Shown here one piece after another: positions 1-10,741 of a DNA stretch of 47,679 nucleotides. The translations under genes were made by a program, and so were the position numbers. The notes below the pieces were generated by a model that saw only the letters and a program-made list of their open reading frames with translations, had not been told where the DNA came from and made no database searches. Position 1 is the stretch's first letter. Every line of letters begins with the position of its first letter. Where the stretch lies: NCBI RefSeq assembly GCF_002105155.1, contig NW_019029074.1, positions 1 through 47,679 on the forward strand. Direction: 5' to 3'. Source of the stretch: Lobosporangium transversale (taxonomy: Eukaryota; Mortierellomycota; Mortierellomycetes; Mortierellales; Mortierellaceae).

Positions 1-1266
1 CTTGATTACACTGGTTGTTAGGACGTGGCCTTGTTTGAAGTGAATGCAGAGCAGTTAGCAATGAAGAGATGAGCAATGAAAAGTAAATTTTTAAGCGTTA
101 ATGTTTGTGAAGGTTATGAAAACAAGTTCTTGGGTCATTGAACGTAAAATGGTATTTTTTAGTGAGACATGTTTAGGTTATTTAATGAACATGACAGGGG
201 AAGAGTGGGGGGTGATACAGGAGAAGGGACAGGCTGCTGAAGAATGTTTTTTATTTTTTATTTTTTTCAATTGTCTAATAGTAGGATAAAGGGTGAGAGT
301 GAAAGCGAGAGTAGAGAGAGTAGTGGGTGTGAGAATGAGAGAAGTGTGAGAATGAGAAAACTGTGAGAATGAGAGAAGTGTGAGAATAAGAGAAGTGTGA
401 GAATAAGAGAAGTGTGAGAATAAGAGAAGTGTGAGAATAAGAGAAGTGTGAGAATAAGAGAAGTGTGAGAATAAGAGTAGTGTGAGAATGAGAGTTTAGA
501 GTGTGAGAGAAGTGGAAGTGTGTGTAGAGGGAAAGTACGGAAAGAGAAAAGCTTTATTTTTTTTTTTTTTTTTTTCTGTAGACCTGCGAGAGAGAGTGAG
601 CAGAGACAGAGAGAAGCACAGGGCAAAGTCTCCACTTTTTTTTTTTATTTTTTTTATTGTGACAAACAAACAAGGTGGGAGGGCAACTTTAGTGTTTCAA
701 CAACATAAAGTAATCGTAATTGTCTCTTAGGGTCTAGCAAAATGATTTGATCTTCATGTTTGACTCACTGACTTTTTTTTTTTTCTTTTCTTTTCTTTTC
801 ATGATTATGAAACTTTTTTTCGCTTTTCTCTTCCTCTTAATATCTCTACTGCCGCCAGACGGACCTGCATAATTGTCCATGGTGACTCTGGGGCCGCTAT
901 GACGTATTTATGAGAGTGTATGAGCTATGAACTGTAGGCTATGAAGTATGAGCGATGTATCAACTATGGTTATCCACTATGAGGTATCAACTCTGGGCTA
1001 TCAACTCTCAACTATATCAGCTATCAGCATAAAAAAATAAAAAATAAAAAATAAAAATTAAAGAAAAAAAACTTTTCTACGGATAAACATTTAAAAAGGT
1101 CATGGTGAGAACCAAGTTTAAAAAGCTTTCGCGCGCACATTACGCTTTTCTCCTACACCTCCAACAGACCCACACCTTTCTCTCTTTCTCTTTTGCTTTT
1201 CTTTTTTTCTTCTTATCTCTATTAATCTCCTTTTAACCTATCTACCCACTTTACCTCCTTTTCATC
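1..1266. other. Left-edge non-coding stretch rich in simple repeats
   Basis: No supported gene. It holds a GA-rich 17-bp minisatellite (about 300-500), several T and A runs (for example 556-575 and 636-655), and a loose repeat of ctatgaa/tatcaact-like words at about 900-1020. The last 130 bp before the ATG at 1267 are strongly pyrimidine-rich, as expected for the leader of the downstream gene. Open frames on both strands here are by-products of the repeats. Confidence 0.6.
300..500. repeat. 17-bp GA-rich minisatellite
   Basis: The unit gtgtgagaataagagaa repeats about seven times almost perfectly between about 375 and 480, with degenerate copies (gagaatgagaga type) on either side. Because 17 is not a multiple of 3, three units make a 51-nt period. 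That gives a long but meaningless minus-strand frame with a 17-residue Ser/Leu/His repeat. One strand is all purine plus T, so it could adopt unusual DNA structure. Confidence 0.85.
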
Positions 1267-1533
1267 ATGGCTAAAGGCGCTGGTCTCTTCCGGATGATGA
1301 ACATCATCGTTGGTAGGCTGAACTTACCATAAGATTACTTTTCTTTTTAGCTACTTCAACTTGAGCCCCCATCGTCTTACCAGTGCACTCCTTTGTTCTC
1401 TCTTACAATCATTCTCCTCTTTCTTTTAGCCGTCCTACTTATGTTAGGTGGTATTATCCTCTTCGTGGACCTTGGCTCATGGAACTCTGGTATTTTGGGT
1501 GTCTTTGTAGTGTAAGTTAATTTCTATGGATGG

Positions 1534-1571
<38 letters not shown>

Positions 1572-1858
1572 CGCTTCTAATAACTCATGATTAGCTTACG
1601 CGTGGTTGCATGATAACTAATATTTAATGTTGGCAATGCCCGTCATCTTGACGGAATCGATCATCCTTTTTTTTTTTTTTTTTTTTTGTGGCAAAGCTTG
1701 TTTGGGCTCTTGACTTTTATTCTAGAGTTTACTATCCCTGAATCGATCGTGTACAACATGGGCTTCATGTTCACCATGTTAGGGCGCGGAATATGTAAGT
1801 GAATCTTCTCCACAGTTACACACACTTGTCGATCCATACTCATCTCGAACCCTAACCA

Positions 1859-1889
<31 letters not shown>

Positions 1890-2336
1890 CGTTTTCACTT
1901 TAAATAAAAAGTTTATATTTGGTAAGTAAAGATACAGATATTTGCAGTTGTCATCAACTATTGTTTGTTTGAGTATATAATTTAACTTTGACTATTTAAA
2001 TAGCATGGGTGTCCTCTGTCTATCATGGAGATGGTTCAACATCGTGGTTGGATGCATTGTCATGGCCGTCGGTCTCTTCTACGTTGCCATGCACTTCAAG
2101 GGAGCAACACCTTCTCCTTCCATGTCTGCAGTCCCCAACACCTCCAATAACAACCTCTACTCTGGTTCTGCTTCAGGCCTTGGATCTGGCCCCGGCACTG
2201 GCCATGGCACTGGCCATGGTACTGGCCATGGTACTGGCTATGGTACTGGCACTGGCTATGGCTCCGCCTCTGGTTACGACAATGCACAGTACAGCAAACC
2301 AAACCCTGATCAACCTCAAATGTCTCAATCCTACCA

Positions 2337-2369
<33 letters not shown>

Positions 2370-2388
2370 TAATAACCAAACCTCCTAA
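1267..2388 (+). CDS. TVP15: TVP15 / COPI-associated family Golgi membrane protein
   Basis: Five exons: 1267-1312, 1430-1511, 1697-1794, 1912-1921 and 2004-2388 (621 nt, 206 aa). The protein has four hydrophobic segments in the first about 115 residues (starting NIIVAVLLMLGGII, then GVFVVLFGLLTFILEF, GRGIFYICMGVLCLSW and IVVGCIVMAVGLFYVAMHF). This is the four-span layout of the COPI_assoc/TVP15 family, which lives in late Golgi vesicles. The LEF..P and LGRG..YI motifs match the yeast protein as I know it. The C-terminal tail (about residues 120-206) is low complexity, with repeated Gly-Thr-Gly-His/Tyr and then Gln-Asn repeats, and is unlike yeast. Exon 4 is only 10 nt; without it the frame cannot be joined at canonical sites while keeping the GRG..YI motif. 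It is convergent with the helicase gene downstream. The exact cellular role is poorly known in the family. Confidence 0.75.
1534..1567. repeat. Poly(A) run of 34 within an intron
   Basis: Uninterrupted A run inside intron 2 of the TVP15-like gene; a T run (about 1667-1687) sits just before the acceptor of the same intron. Such homopolymers recur in many introns of the window. Confidence 0.9.
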
Positions 2389-2414
2389 CTCTATTGATTC
2401 TTACACTAATCGTC

Positions 2415-2462
<48 letters not shown>

Positions 2463-2615
2463 ATTTTTTTCTGTTTTAACTTACGAATACTTAATGTCGT
2501 AGTATATTTAAAATAAAAATAAAAAAAGCTATAAAGCTATTCGATCTTTTTTATTCAAATAAAATAAAAAAAAAATATCTAAACAATCCTGCAAAACTCT
2601 AACAATCGATCGATT

Positions 2616-4338
2616 TTATGGTGCCTTCATGGCCTTCTTGATAATCTCTTCAGCTTCATCCAAATCTTCTGGTAGTTGGATCATCCTACGATCAAAATGA
2701 CCCTCAATCTCTCTCATCACCTCCATACTCTTGTCATCATGGATAAAGTTGACCGACACTCCTGTGCGACCGAAACGACCAGTGCGTCCAATACGATGAA
2801 GGTACGTTTCAGGGTCCGGTCTTCCATACTGGTCCGTAGGCATGTCATAATTAACAACCATGTTCACATTGGCAATATCGATGCCTCGGGCAATAACGTT
2901 GGTCGTAATAAGAACCTTGGACTTTCCTGCACGGAAAGAATCAATCACTTCATCACGCTGAGTTGCTTCCAATTTTCCATGCAAAGAAACTACCGCATGA
3001 TGCTTTTCCGACATCTTTTGTGCAATCTCATCGGCTGTATCACGTCTCTATTAAAAAGTCACATTCAAACAAGTAAGTAAAATATATAATGAATAAAAGA
3101 CTTCGGTATTATCTAAAAAACAAATAAAAATAAAAATAAAAATAAAAAATAAAATGAAAAATAAAAATAAAATAAAATAAAAAATAAAATAAAAAAGTAA
3201 AATAAAAAAGTAAAATAAAAAAGTAAAATAAAAAAGTAAAATAAAAAAGTAAAATAAAAAAGTAAAATAAAAAATAAAATAAAAAGTAAAATAAAAAAGT
3301 AAAATAAAAAAATAAAATAAAAAGTAAAATAAAAAAATAAAAGATAAAAATAAAAAAATAAAAGATAAAAATACGTCGTACATAGATCCTACCTTTACAA
3401 AAATAATACTCTGACTGACAGTCAACAATGAGTACAACCCCACAAGGATATCGTACTTTCTATTCTTGTTGCCCCTCGTCTGATCGCGGCAGTCGACATA
3501 AAATTGTTTGATACCGTCAACCGACAACTCCTCAGGTCTAAGTGTGATCTGGTTGGCATTCACCGCAATCTCTTCTGCAAATTTACGAACACGGTCAGCC
3601 CATGTTGCAGAGAACAGCACAATCTGACAATCTCTGGGCAAAAATCTATAGTAGTCGTGGTGAATAAATTGACTGTTGAATCTGACCGGTCTTTGATCTT
3701 CAACAAAAATTGCCTCTACTCACAATCCTTACATAACCACACCAACGGTTACATACCTCTTCAGTTGACGACTCTGATCACCAAGGCCTTGCAAGTCCAA
3801 CATGTTATCTGCCTCATCCAAAACATAGAGGCGAATATTCTTGGAATCGATGACACGTCTCTTAATCAAATCCGTCACTGTTCCCGGAGTGCCAACGATA
3901 ACATGGGCAGTCACCTTGGGCGGCGTATTCTCGTCCTTGATAGCTTGGAATAATGTCACTTGCGTAAATTTACCCATCTCTTGAATAACCTCCATGGTCT
4001 GGCGTGCCAATTCACGCGAAGGCGAAAGAACCAAAGCCTTAGAGTGTAAATTTTTTTTTTTTTAAAAAAAAAAAGTCAGATTATGCCAAAGAGTTAATAA
4101 GTAGATTGAAATTTGTAGCATCAACGTTTGCAATTTTTCACGAGGTCCTTACCTGAGGAGCTTTAAGATCATAGTTGATTCTGCTAAGAATAGTGAGAGC
4201 AAAAGCAGCTGTTTTGCCTGTTCCTGACTGGGACTGAGCGATCATGTTACGTGGACTAATCAATGGATTAAAAACAAAGATGCGACGTGGGAATGTCAGA
4301 TGAATATGTATGCATATATGCATTAATATCAAACCGTA

Positions 4339-4390
<52 letters not shown>

Positions 4391-5231
4391 ATAATAATAA
4401 TAATAATAAAGCACTCATACGGGTTTTGAAGCAAAAGTGGTAATGCTCGCTCCTGGATCTTGGAAGGCTTGGCAAACTTCATGTTGTAAAGTCCTTTGAG
4501 CAAGTCATCGTGCCTATATAGGTAGAGGAAGAAAAAAAAAAAAAGTTCATACCGATTTCAAAAGCAAACCCAGTCAATTAGAAAGAAGGATTGAATAGAG
4601 TATGGTATTAGACTTACAAACCAAGGTCTTCAAATGAGCTGATAGAATAAAGAGGAGAGTTGACATCAGCCTGTTGATCCGCAAGCTTGACTACAACATT
4701 ATATGAGGACTCGAGCAAATCGGTAGCTCTTTCTTGTGCAGTCTGGACCTCTGTAAATGCACAGTACCGTTCGAAAAAGTAAGGAAATGGATTTTTGTTA
4801 GGGTTCATTCGATAAAAGTGATAACCACACATTAAAAGAAGAAAAACAAAAACAGTGAATCCCTGACTATACCTTCACCACCATCATCGCGTGATGCCTC
4901 AAGCTGTGTTGTCTCGAGCTTTGTGGACAGGGCTGCATAAGGAAAATGAAAAATAATAGTATATGAATAAAAACAGAGTCATAAAAGAGTCGAAAGGGCG
5001 ACTCACATATTGACGCGATACAGTGATACTCAGGTAGCTGCCACGTCTTTGACATAAAAAAATTAACATCGCCATGCATACCTTCTGCAGATGTCTCATC
5101 TGCGAAGACGAATCCCAATGAAGAAAGAACTTTTGTGATTAGAAGGTTATTTCTTTATGATTATTACTTTTTTATCGTATAATTCTATTGAGATAGAGAG
5201 TTGGCTGAATACCTGGTGCAGAGGAAGCCAT
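2616..5231 (-). CDS. DBP5: DEAD-box ATP-dependent RNA helicase DBP5 (DDX19 type)
   Basis: Nine exons: 5231-5213, 5099-5082, 4932-4873, 4750-4618, 4513-4421, 4255-4153, 4037-3757, 3645-3393 and 3047-2616 (1392 nt, 463 aa, close to the family length). All helicase motifs are visible in order: Q motif ([14 protein letters not shown]), motif [13 protein letters not shown] (the SQSGTGKT form is typical of DBP5), Ia PSRELARQ, Ib TPGTV, II DEAD near residue 214, III SAT, IV IIFV, V ARGID and [12 protein letters not shown]. Family knowledge: DBP5 sits at the cytoplasmic face of the nuclear pore, where Gle1 and inositol hexakisphosphate activate it to strip export factors from mRNA; it also acts in translation termination. 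The first two exons are tiny (19 and 18 nt). The start is the ATG at 5231, the only one that splices in frame. It is divergent from RIO1, with 309 bp between the two ATGs. Confidence 0.93.
3118..3371. repeat. A/T minisatellite filling a DBP5 intron
   Basis: Repeats of taaaataaaaaag and shorter taaaa variants occupy most of the last DBP5 intron (3392-3048). On the gene's own strand this is a T-rich, pyrimidine-dominated tract. Confidence 0.85.
4341..4409. repeat. T43-A7 homopolymer pair plus (ata)n microsatellite
   Basis: Forty-three T are followed directly by seven A and then about seven copies of ata, all inside DBP5 intron 5. It is the longest homopolymer I noticed in the window. The T-A junction makes it partly self-complementary. 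Confidence 0.9.
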
Positions 5232-5540
5232 AGTTGGAATGTGGGTTTAAAGGTTGAGACTGTAGATACTAATGACTGTTCCTGCAAGCTCTTTGATGCA
5301 ACGATGCAACAGAGTAGAGGAGTAAAAAATGCAGTTGATGGAGGTGCTCGAAAGAAAAGAGTTGGTCCTATTCTTCCTCCATTCCAGCCTATTTAAACGA
5401 CTTTGCCTCCCACTTCAACGTGAAATCAAAGAGCAGTCTCAATGGAGGTGACAAACACGGTAAGCCACTTTACTTGGCACTTTTTTTTTTAAGCACAGAG
5501 GAGAATATTACTCTTCTTCTGCAACCTCACTCTGTCCCTC
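5232..5540. promoter_or_regulatory. Shared divergent promoter region of DBP5 and RIO1
   Basis: 309 bp separate the two start codons on opposite strands. It must carry both 5' leaders and both promoters. I see no clear TATA box; a short T run lies at about 5481-5490. Co-regulation of the two genes is inference only. Confidence 0.5.
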
Positions 5541-6211
5541 ATGGCTTCCACACATCGCGCCATTGAACCCGAAAACCAGGCAGGGGAACAGCTTACGGAC
5601 CAAGCTCTGGATATAGCTCCTCAATATGATAATACAGTCGGTGCGGCCAATCACTATGATGACGACGACGATAGTTTTGACAGTGAAGATATTGACTTGG
5701 ATGACCTCGAAGATGAGCTTAATGACTTTGATGGTTGGGATAATGCCACAGGAGGTAAATTCTTTGGCTTTCATTCATTAGGACTGTTGCCTTAGACGTA
5801 CTAGTCACATATTGGTATGACAGGTATCTTTTTTATTCATCCGGGACATATATTCTTCGTCTTAACTGTTCCGGATCGCTTTTAGACTTCACAAAACAAT
5901 ACAATCGACTTCGTCAACAACTCCAGCCAAATAAGTCTACCAACCCTGTTATCAGTACACCTGCAGCAAATCAACCACGCAAAACATCTGTAGTAGCAAA
6001 AAAGACCGAGTCAAGTCATTCTATAGAGAATGATCCGCACAAACAAGGTGATCAGATCGATGCACTTCAAACAAAGTTTGAAGGAAGACTTCATCTCGGC
6101 GAACACAGCGTAGCTCCGCCTGTAGCAGAGCTCAAGTTAGGCAGTAAGAAAGCTGCTGGTGACCGGTATGTCTTAATAATGAAGATATAATTAGGCTTTC
6201 TTTTTTTTTCT

Positions 6212-6248
<37 letters not shown>

Positions 6249-7847
6249 GATATACTTTATACATAAAACATTCCATAAAGTTATAATGATACTAATATGT
6301 TTTACTGTGTTCTTAATGACCGGAAATATAGGACCAAGAATACAGATAAATCGGATCGAGCTACTTCTGATCAAGTCTTGGATCCTCGCACACGTATTAT
6401 TCTCTTCAAAATGCTCAACCGCAACATTATTTATGAGGTCAATGGATGCATCAGCACTGGAAAAGAGGTAGGTGCTTTAACCTAAAAAAAAAAGAAAAGA
6501 AAAAAAAATTAAAGTATCTCACAGTTATTTTGCTCTGATATATTTATTTAAAAAAAAAAAAAAAAAAAAAAAAAGGCGAACGTTTACCATGCTAGGACTG
6601 AAAGTGGCGAGCATAGGGCCATTAAAATTTACAAGACATCCATTTTGGTATTCAAAGATCGTGATCGCTATGTTTCTGGAGAGTACCGATTCCGACATGG
6701 ATATAACAAAAGTAATCCACGCAAGATGGTCAAGATCTGGGCTGAGAAGGAGATGAGAAACCTGAAGCGTTTACATCAAGCCGGTATTCCTTGTCCAGAG
6801 CCATTAGTACTTCGTATGCATGTCCTTGTAATGGGATTCTTGGGTGACAAGAATGGTTGGGCCTATCCACGTCTCAAAGATGCGCAAATTGATGTAGATC
6901 GATATCCAGCCCTGTACTTCCAGCTCATCAAGTATATGCGTATCATGTATCAAACATGTCGCCTCGTACATGCTGATTTAAGCGAGTACAATATCTTGTA
7001 CCACTCACGTACATTATATATTATTGATGTGTCGCAGTCGGTCGAGCATGACCATCCTCACGCCTTCAACTTTTTACGAATGGATATTACCAATGTATCA
7101 GACTTTTTCAGGAAAAAGAATGTTGCAGTCATGGGCCAAAAAGAACTCTTTGACTTTATCACTGATGTGAACATTGAAATGACGGACGAAGGTATGGATA
7201 ATGAACTCGAGAGAATTCAGAATAACCTTCCACTCAACGAGACCAAGGCAGAGGCGGACAAACGCATGGTTGATGAAGCTGTGTTTGCGCAATCATATAT
7301 TCCACGTCACTTACAGGAAGTCATTGATGTTGAACGAGATGTACGCAAGGTTTTGGAAGGCAACACGGAGGAACTTTTATACACAAAGATGACAGGCATT
7401 AAGGATGTGGATGAAAGGCCGAAGCAGAAAGTAGAGCCGAAACACCCATCCCCAAAAACCAGGGGTCCTGGCGACGAACAAGATACAGTTACTGTACCAG
7501 CAGCGGCTACTACCTCTACAGACGCAGCTAGTATGGATAAAGGGGCAGACATTGGCAGAGTATTACAAGGTCAAAAGAATCAGGAGGTATCAGGAGCTAA
7601 TATCGAAGAACAAGATCGCGAAGAGGAAGAGGAAGGTGATAGCGGTTCAGATAGTGAAGATAGTGATTCGGATGCAGGCGAGGATGTTTTTACGAAACAA
7701 GCACGCGGAAAGAGAAATGAAGACAAGGAGGCGAAGAAGGAACGTAAGCTTAAATCTAAAGAGGAAGCGCGTGAAAAGAGGAAGAACAAGATCCCTAAAG
7801 CAGATAAGAAGCGTAAAATTAAGTCAACGTCTTCAAAGAAGAAATAA
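5541..7847 (+). CDS. RIO1: RIO1 atypical serine/threonine kinase
   Basis: Four exons: 5541-5754, 5886-6165, 6332-6467 and 6576-7847 (1902 nt, 633 aa). The RIO1 hallmark STGKEANVYHA (nucleotide-binding loop) spans the exon 3/4 junction near residues 205-216. The catalytic loop HADLSEYN places the catalytic Asp near 344, and the metal-binding [15 protein letters not shown] follows near 361. RIO1 is an ATPase/kinase needed for the last cytoplasmic steps of 40S subunit maturation (20S pre-rRNA processing, release of late factors). The N-terminus is acidic (Asp-rich run near 45-60). The C-terminal about 150 residues are acidic and then very Lys-rich, longer than in yeast, consistent with nuclear shuttling and preribosome binding. 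The start is the first ATG after the divergent promoter. The last intron ends in a 34-bp A run before the AG acceptor. Confidence 0.93.
6190..6249. repeat. T-run/A-run palindrome in a RIO1 intron
   Basis: About 30 T (one C interruption) are followed by about 19 A in intron 2 of RIO1. It is a near-perfect T(n)A(n) palindrome, the same arrangement seen in DBP5 intron 5 and an SF3B2 intron. Confidence 0.85.
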
Positions 7848-7984
7848 AGAACTATAGGGAGAAAAAAAAAAAAAAAAAAAAAGAGAAAAAATCACGTGGA
7901 GAACTTCATCCTAAAGAAATACGGAAGGGAAAATCCTTTTTTGATCTGATCACTTCCTTCTCTTTGTTAAAAAGGATCAACATC

Positions 7985-9291
7985 ATGAGCACCATCACTA
8001 TTCCCACAGCATGTGACATGCACATTCATCTGCGACAAGGATCGCTTATGAAAATGGTTACGCCTGCTGTGGCGGAAGGAGGCGTCTCGATCTGTTATGT
8101 CATGGTACTGCATGGAAAGCGTTTCACCAACTTGCTTCGAGCTATTATTATTCTTAACAGATTTTTGATATGCTTCTCGGTTGACAATTATCTATGTTTA
8201 AACTCCCCTGGGTTTTTGACTCAATCCCTGATAGCCCAATCTCCAACCAACCATCTCCAACACTGAGATGGCGCTTGCATATAAGGCAGAACTCGAGAAG
8301 CTGGCGCCTAAAGTTACTTTCCTTATGTCACTTTACCTCAACCCCTCATTGACTCCCGAGGAGATCAGGAAGGCAGCTAAGGCTGGTGTTCGCGGTAATA
8401 GATTGGTGTCATCACAGACAGATTTCTATTTTCTTTTTCTTTTTTTATTTTTTAAGCTCTTTGAGCGTTGTAGTCGATACCTAGGGAATAATATCTCAAA
8501 AATGAATGGAGCTGACTGAGTGGAAGGACAATTCTATACCAGAAGGAGGCGCATTGCCGACTTGATCTGACTTTTTTCTTTTTTTTTTTTTTTTATTCTT
8601 TAACATCGGTTACTTGGAATGGGGGTTTAACAGGTGTCAAGTCGTATCCTCGAGGCGTAACAACAAACAGCGAGTCTGGTATTGAGAGCTACGATATTTA
8701 CTATCCTGTGTTCAAGGCTATGGAAGAAGAAGGCATGGTTTTGAACCTTCATGGTGAGATCCCAAGTGATGCAGATAAAGTATGGTTCGACTCATTGTTT
8801 TTTTTTATGCGCATAAAAAAGTTTTTTTTTTTTTTTTTTTTGATTACTCGTGTCCCATGGCTCTCAATCTTTTTTGCTGACATAAAATACCATGTTTGTG
8901 CTTGTGTATTCTGTGTGAATGTGTGGAACACGTGTATAGAATGTCTGTGTCATGAACGCTGAGGAAAAATTCTTGAACCACCTCAAGGATATTCATTTGG
9001 CTTTCCCAAAACTCAAGATTATTTTGGAGCATGCAACTACGGAAGCAGCTGTGAACATGGTCAAATCCTTGGGTGACACCGTTGGCTGCACCATCACTGT
9101 GCATCATCTGCAGTTGGTTGTTGATGACTGGGCTGGCAAGTGCCACAACTTCTGTAAGCCCGTCGCAAAGTTCCCTAGTGACAGACAAGCTCTTCGCAAT
9201 GTTATCAAGGAGGGTAAGTTTTACATGTATCTGTATAAAGATATTGATCTATTGCAGGTGACGATGTGGAGTAAGATAATACAGGGAGTTG

Positions 9292-9326
<35 letters not shown>

Positions 9327-9691
9327 ATAAAGGTCATCCTCGATTCTTCCTGGGTACAGACTCTGCGCCCCATCCTTCACACAAGAAGGAAGGACCTGAA
9401 GCATGCGCTGGAGTGTTCACGACCCCATTGGTGTTGCCCTATTTAGCGACGATCCTCGAGTCCTTTGGTGCATTGGATCGTCTGCAAGACTTTGCCTGTA
9501 ACTTTGGTCGTACGTTCTATGAGGTTAAAAATGAGAAATGGGTTGGACAGGTGACTCTTGTGCGTGAGACTTGGGATGCACCTCAGAGTTACTCCTTTGG
9601 GGACGCGAGCGTAGATGGCGAGGAACATGGCAAGGTGGTTCCATTCATGGCTGGCAAACCTCTGGCGTGGAAGATTGCATCGATTGCTTAG
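7985..9691 (+). CDS. URA4: Dihydroorotase, PyrC/URA4 type
   Basis: Five exons: 7985-8104, 8235-8394, 8634-8779, 8940-9213 and 9333-9691 (1059 nt, 352 aa, the usual monofunctional length). It converts N-carbamoyl-aspartate to dihydroorotate, step three of de novo pyrimidine synthesis, in the cytosol. Visible metal and active-site elements are HIHLRQG (His 13 and His 15), the Lys of GVKSYPRG near residue 96 (the lysine that is carboxylated to bridge the two zincs), NLHGE, ILEHATT, VHHL and GTDSAPH with the catalytic Asp. The start is the ATG at 7985; an in-frame TTG slightly upstream is unlikely in a fungus. It lies tandem to RIO1 with only 137 bp between stop and start. Homopolymer T runs sit near the 3' part of several introns. 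Confidence 0.93.
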
Positions 9692-10741
9692 ATTACTTAG
9701 ATGCCTAGATGCCTCTAAATGAACAGCGTCCATATAGTTGTACAATTCATTAAAAAGAAAGAAAAATTAATCATGCAACAAGAGACAGCGCAGCTATTTC
9801 AGCTATAGTCTGGAGTATTACCATCGAAGGTAACTATAGTCTATTGTACAGTCTACGCGCAGCATTTGGGTCAAGGGAAGACAAATAGAGGTGTCGAACT
9901 GTTTGCCAAGACCAAAAAAAAAAAGTATGCCATCATCGCCACAGCCATCCATTGTGATACGATTCAAAAAAAAAAAAAAAAAAAAAAAAGTGCAAGACCA
10001 GATGTGTTCCACCACGCGACAGAGTAGGACAGAAACGACTAGTAGGAGCATAAGAAATCAACAAACCAAAGCGCGTGAAGCAAACTACTCGAATAGATAG
10101 ATAGAGATTAAAAAAAAAAAAAAACCAGAAAGGAAAAAAAGAGAGCACGAATACCTTTCGTATACCTTGATGGGATTGGCATGAACAAACGGCATATCTC
10201 TAGCCAAGTATGCATGCATATTGACACTGCATTGCATCGAACGCAAAAAAGACACATGTACTTTTCCGCGTTTGTTATTTTACTATTTTACTGTATTTTA
10301 CCGTCTGCCTGCCTTTTTGATGCATAAGCTAGTTCCTCACGCGTGTCATCTGTCAGTTCACATCGTTGACTCGCCTCTCCCTCTCCCTCCCCTCTCTGTA
10401 TCTCCATCGAAGCATGTGCCTGCTTTTTTTAATCCTTTTGAGAGTTGAGGACTATAGAGAATGAAAGCACAAAAATAGTTTACTTTTTTTTTTCGCATGG
10501 CGATATGCGCATGGGTATATAAATGTGTGTGTGTTTTCATTGAAGAAAATGAGTTTTCCTTCACTCCTTCTTTACTTTATTCACCTTTTCTTTTTTTTTT
10601 TTTTTTTTTTCCTTCATTGCCTCTCTTGTTTTTCATTCATACAGCATTCATATACACATCCATATATCATATTTATCTTCTCTATACTCATATTCATTTT
10701 GCCTCCACACTCTTACACTTTCAACATCAAAGAAATTCAAA
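9692..10741. other. Intergenic region with homopolymers and a candidate TATA box
   Basis: No supported gene in 1.05 kb. It contains A runs (about 9965-9988 and 10110-10125), a short gata repeat (10096-10107), a T run (10590-10610) and pyrimidine-rich DNA that forms the probable 5' leader of the ankyrin gene. Short frames here are interrupted by the homopolymers. Confidence 0.55.
10514..10523 (+). promoter_or_regulatory. TATA-box-like site upstream of the ankyrin gene
   Basis: A ggtatataaatg motif lies about 220 bp before the ATG at 10742 and is followed by a long pyrimidine-rich leader. It is a plausible core promoter; not tested. Confidence 0.35.

Noticed and set aside
267..635. 122-aa minus-strand frame with a repeated SHTSLILTLL-like pattern
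   Set aside because: It is a pure translation of the 17-bp minisatellite and adjoining A runs; no conserved residues or sensible start.
2009..2479. 156-aa frame overlapping the last TVP15-like exon
   Set aside because: Shifted frame of a repeat-rich exon; it runs into a poly-Lys tail from an A run, and lacks the hydrophobic segments seen in the correct frame.
5157..5396. 79-aa plus-strand frame over the DBP5 start
   Set aside because: Antisense shadow of the DBP5 5' end and promoter; no homology pattern.
9891..10148. Frames with poly-Lys or poly-Phe in the URA4-ankyrin spacer
   Set aside because: Generated by A/T homopolymers.
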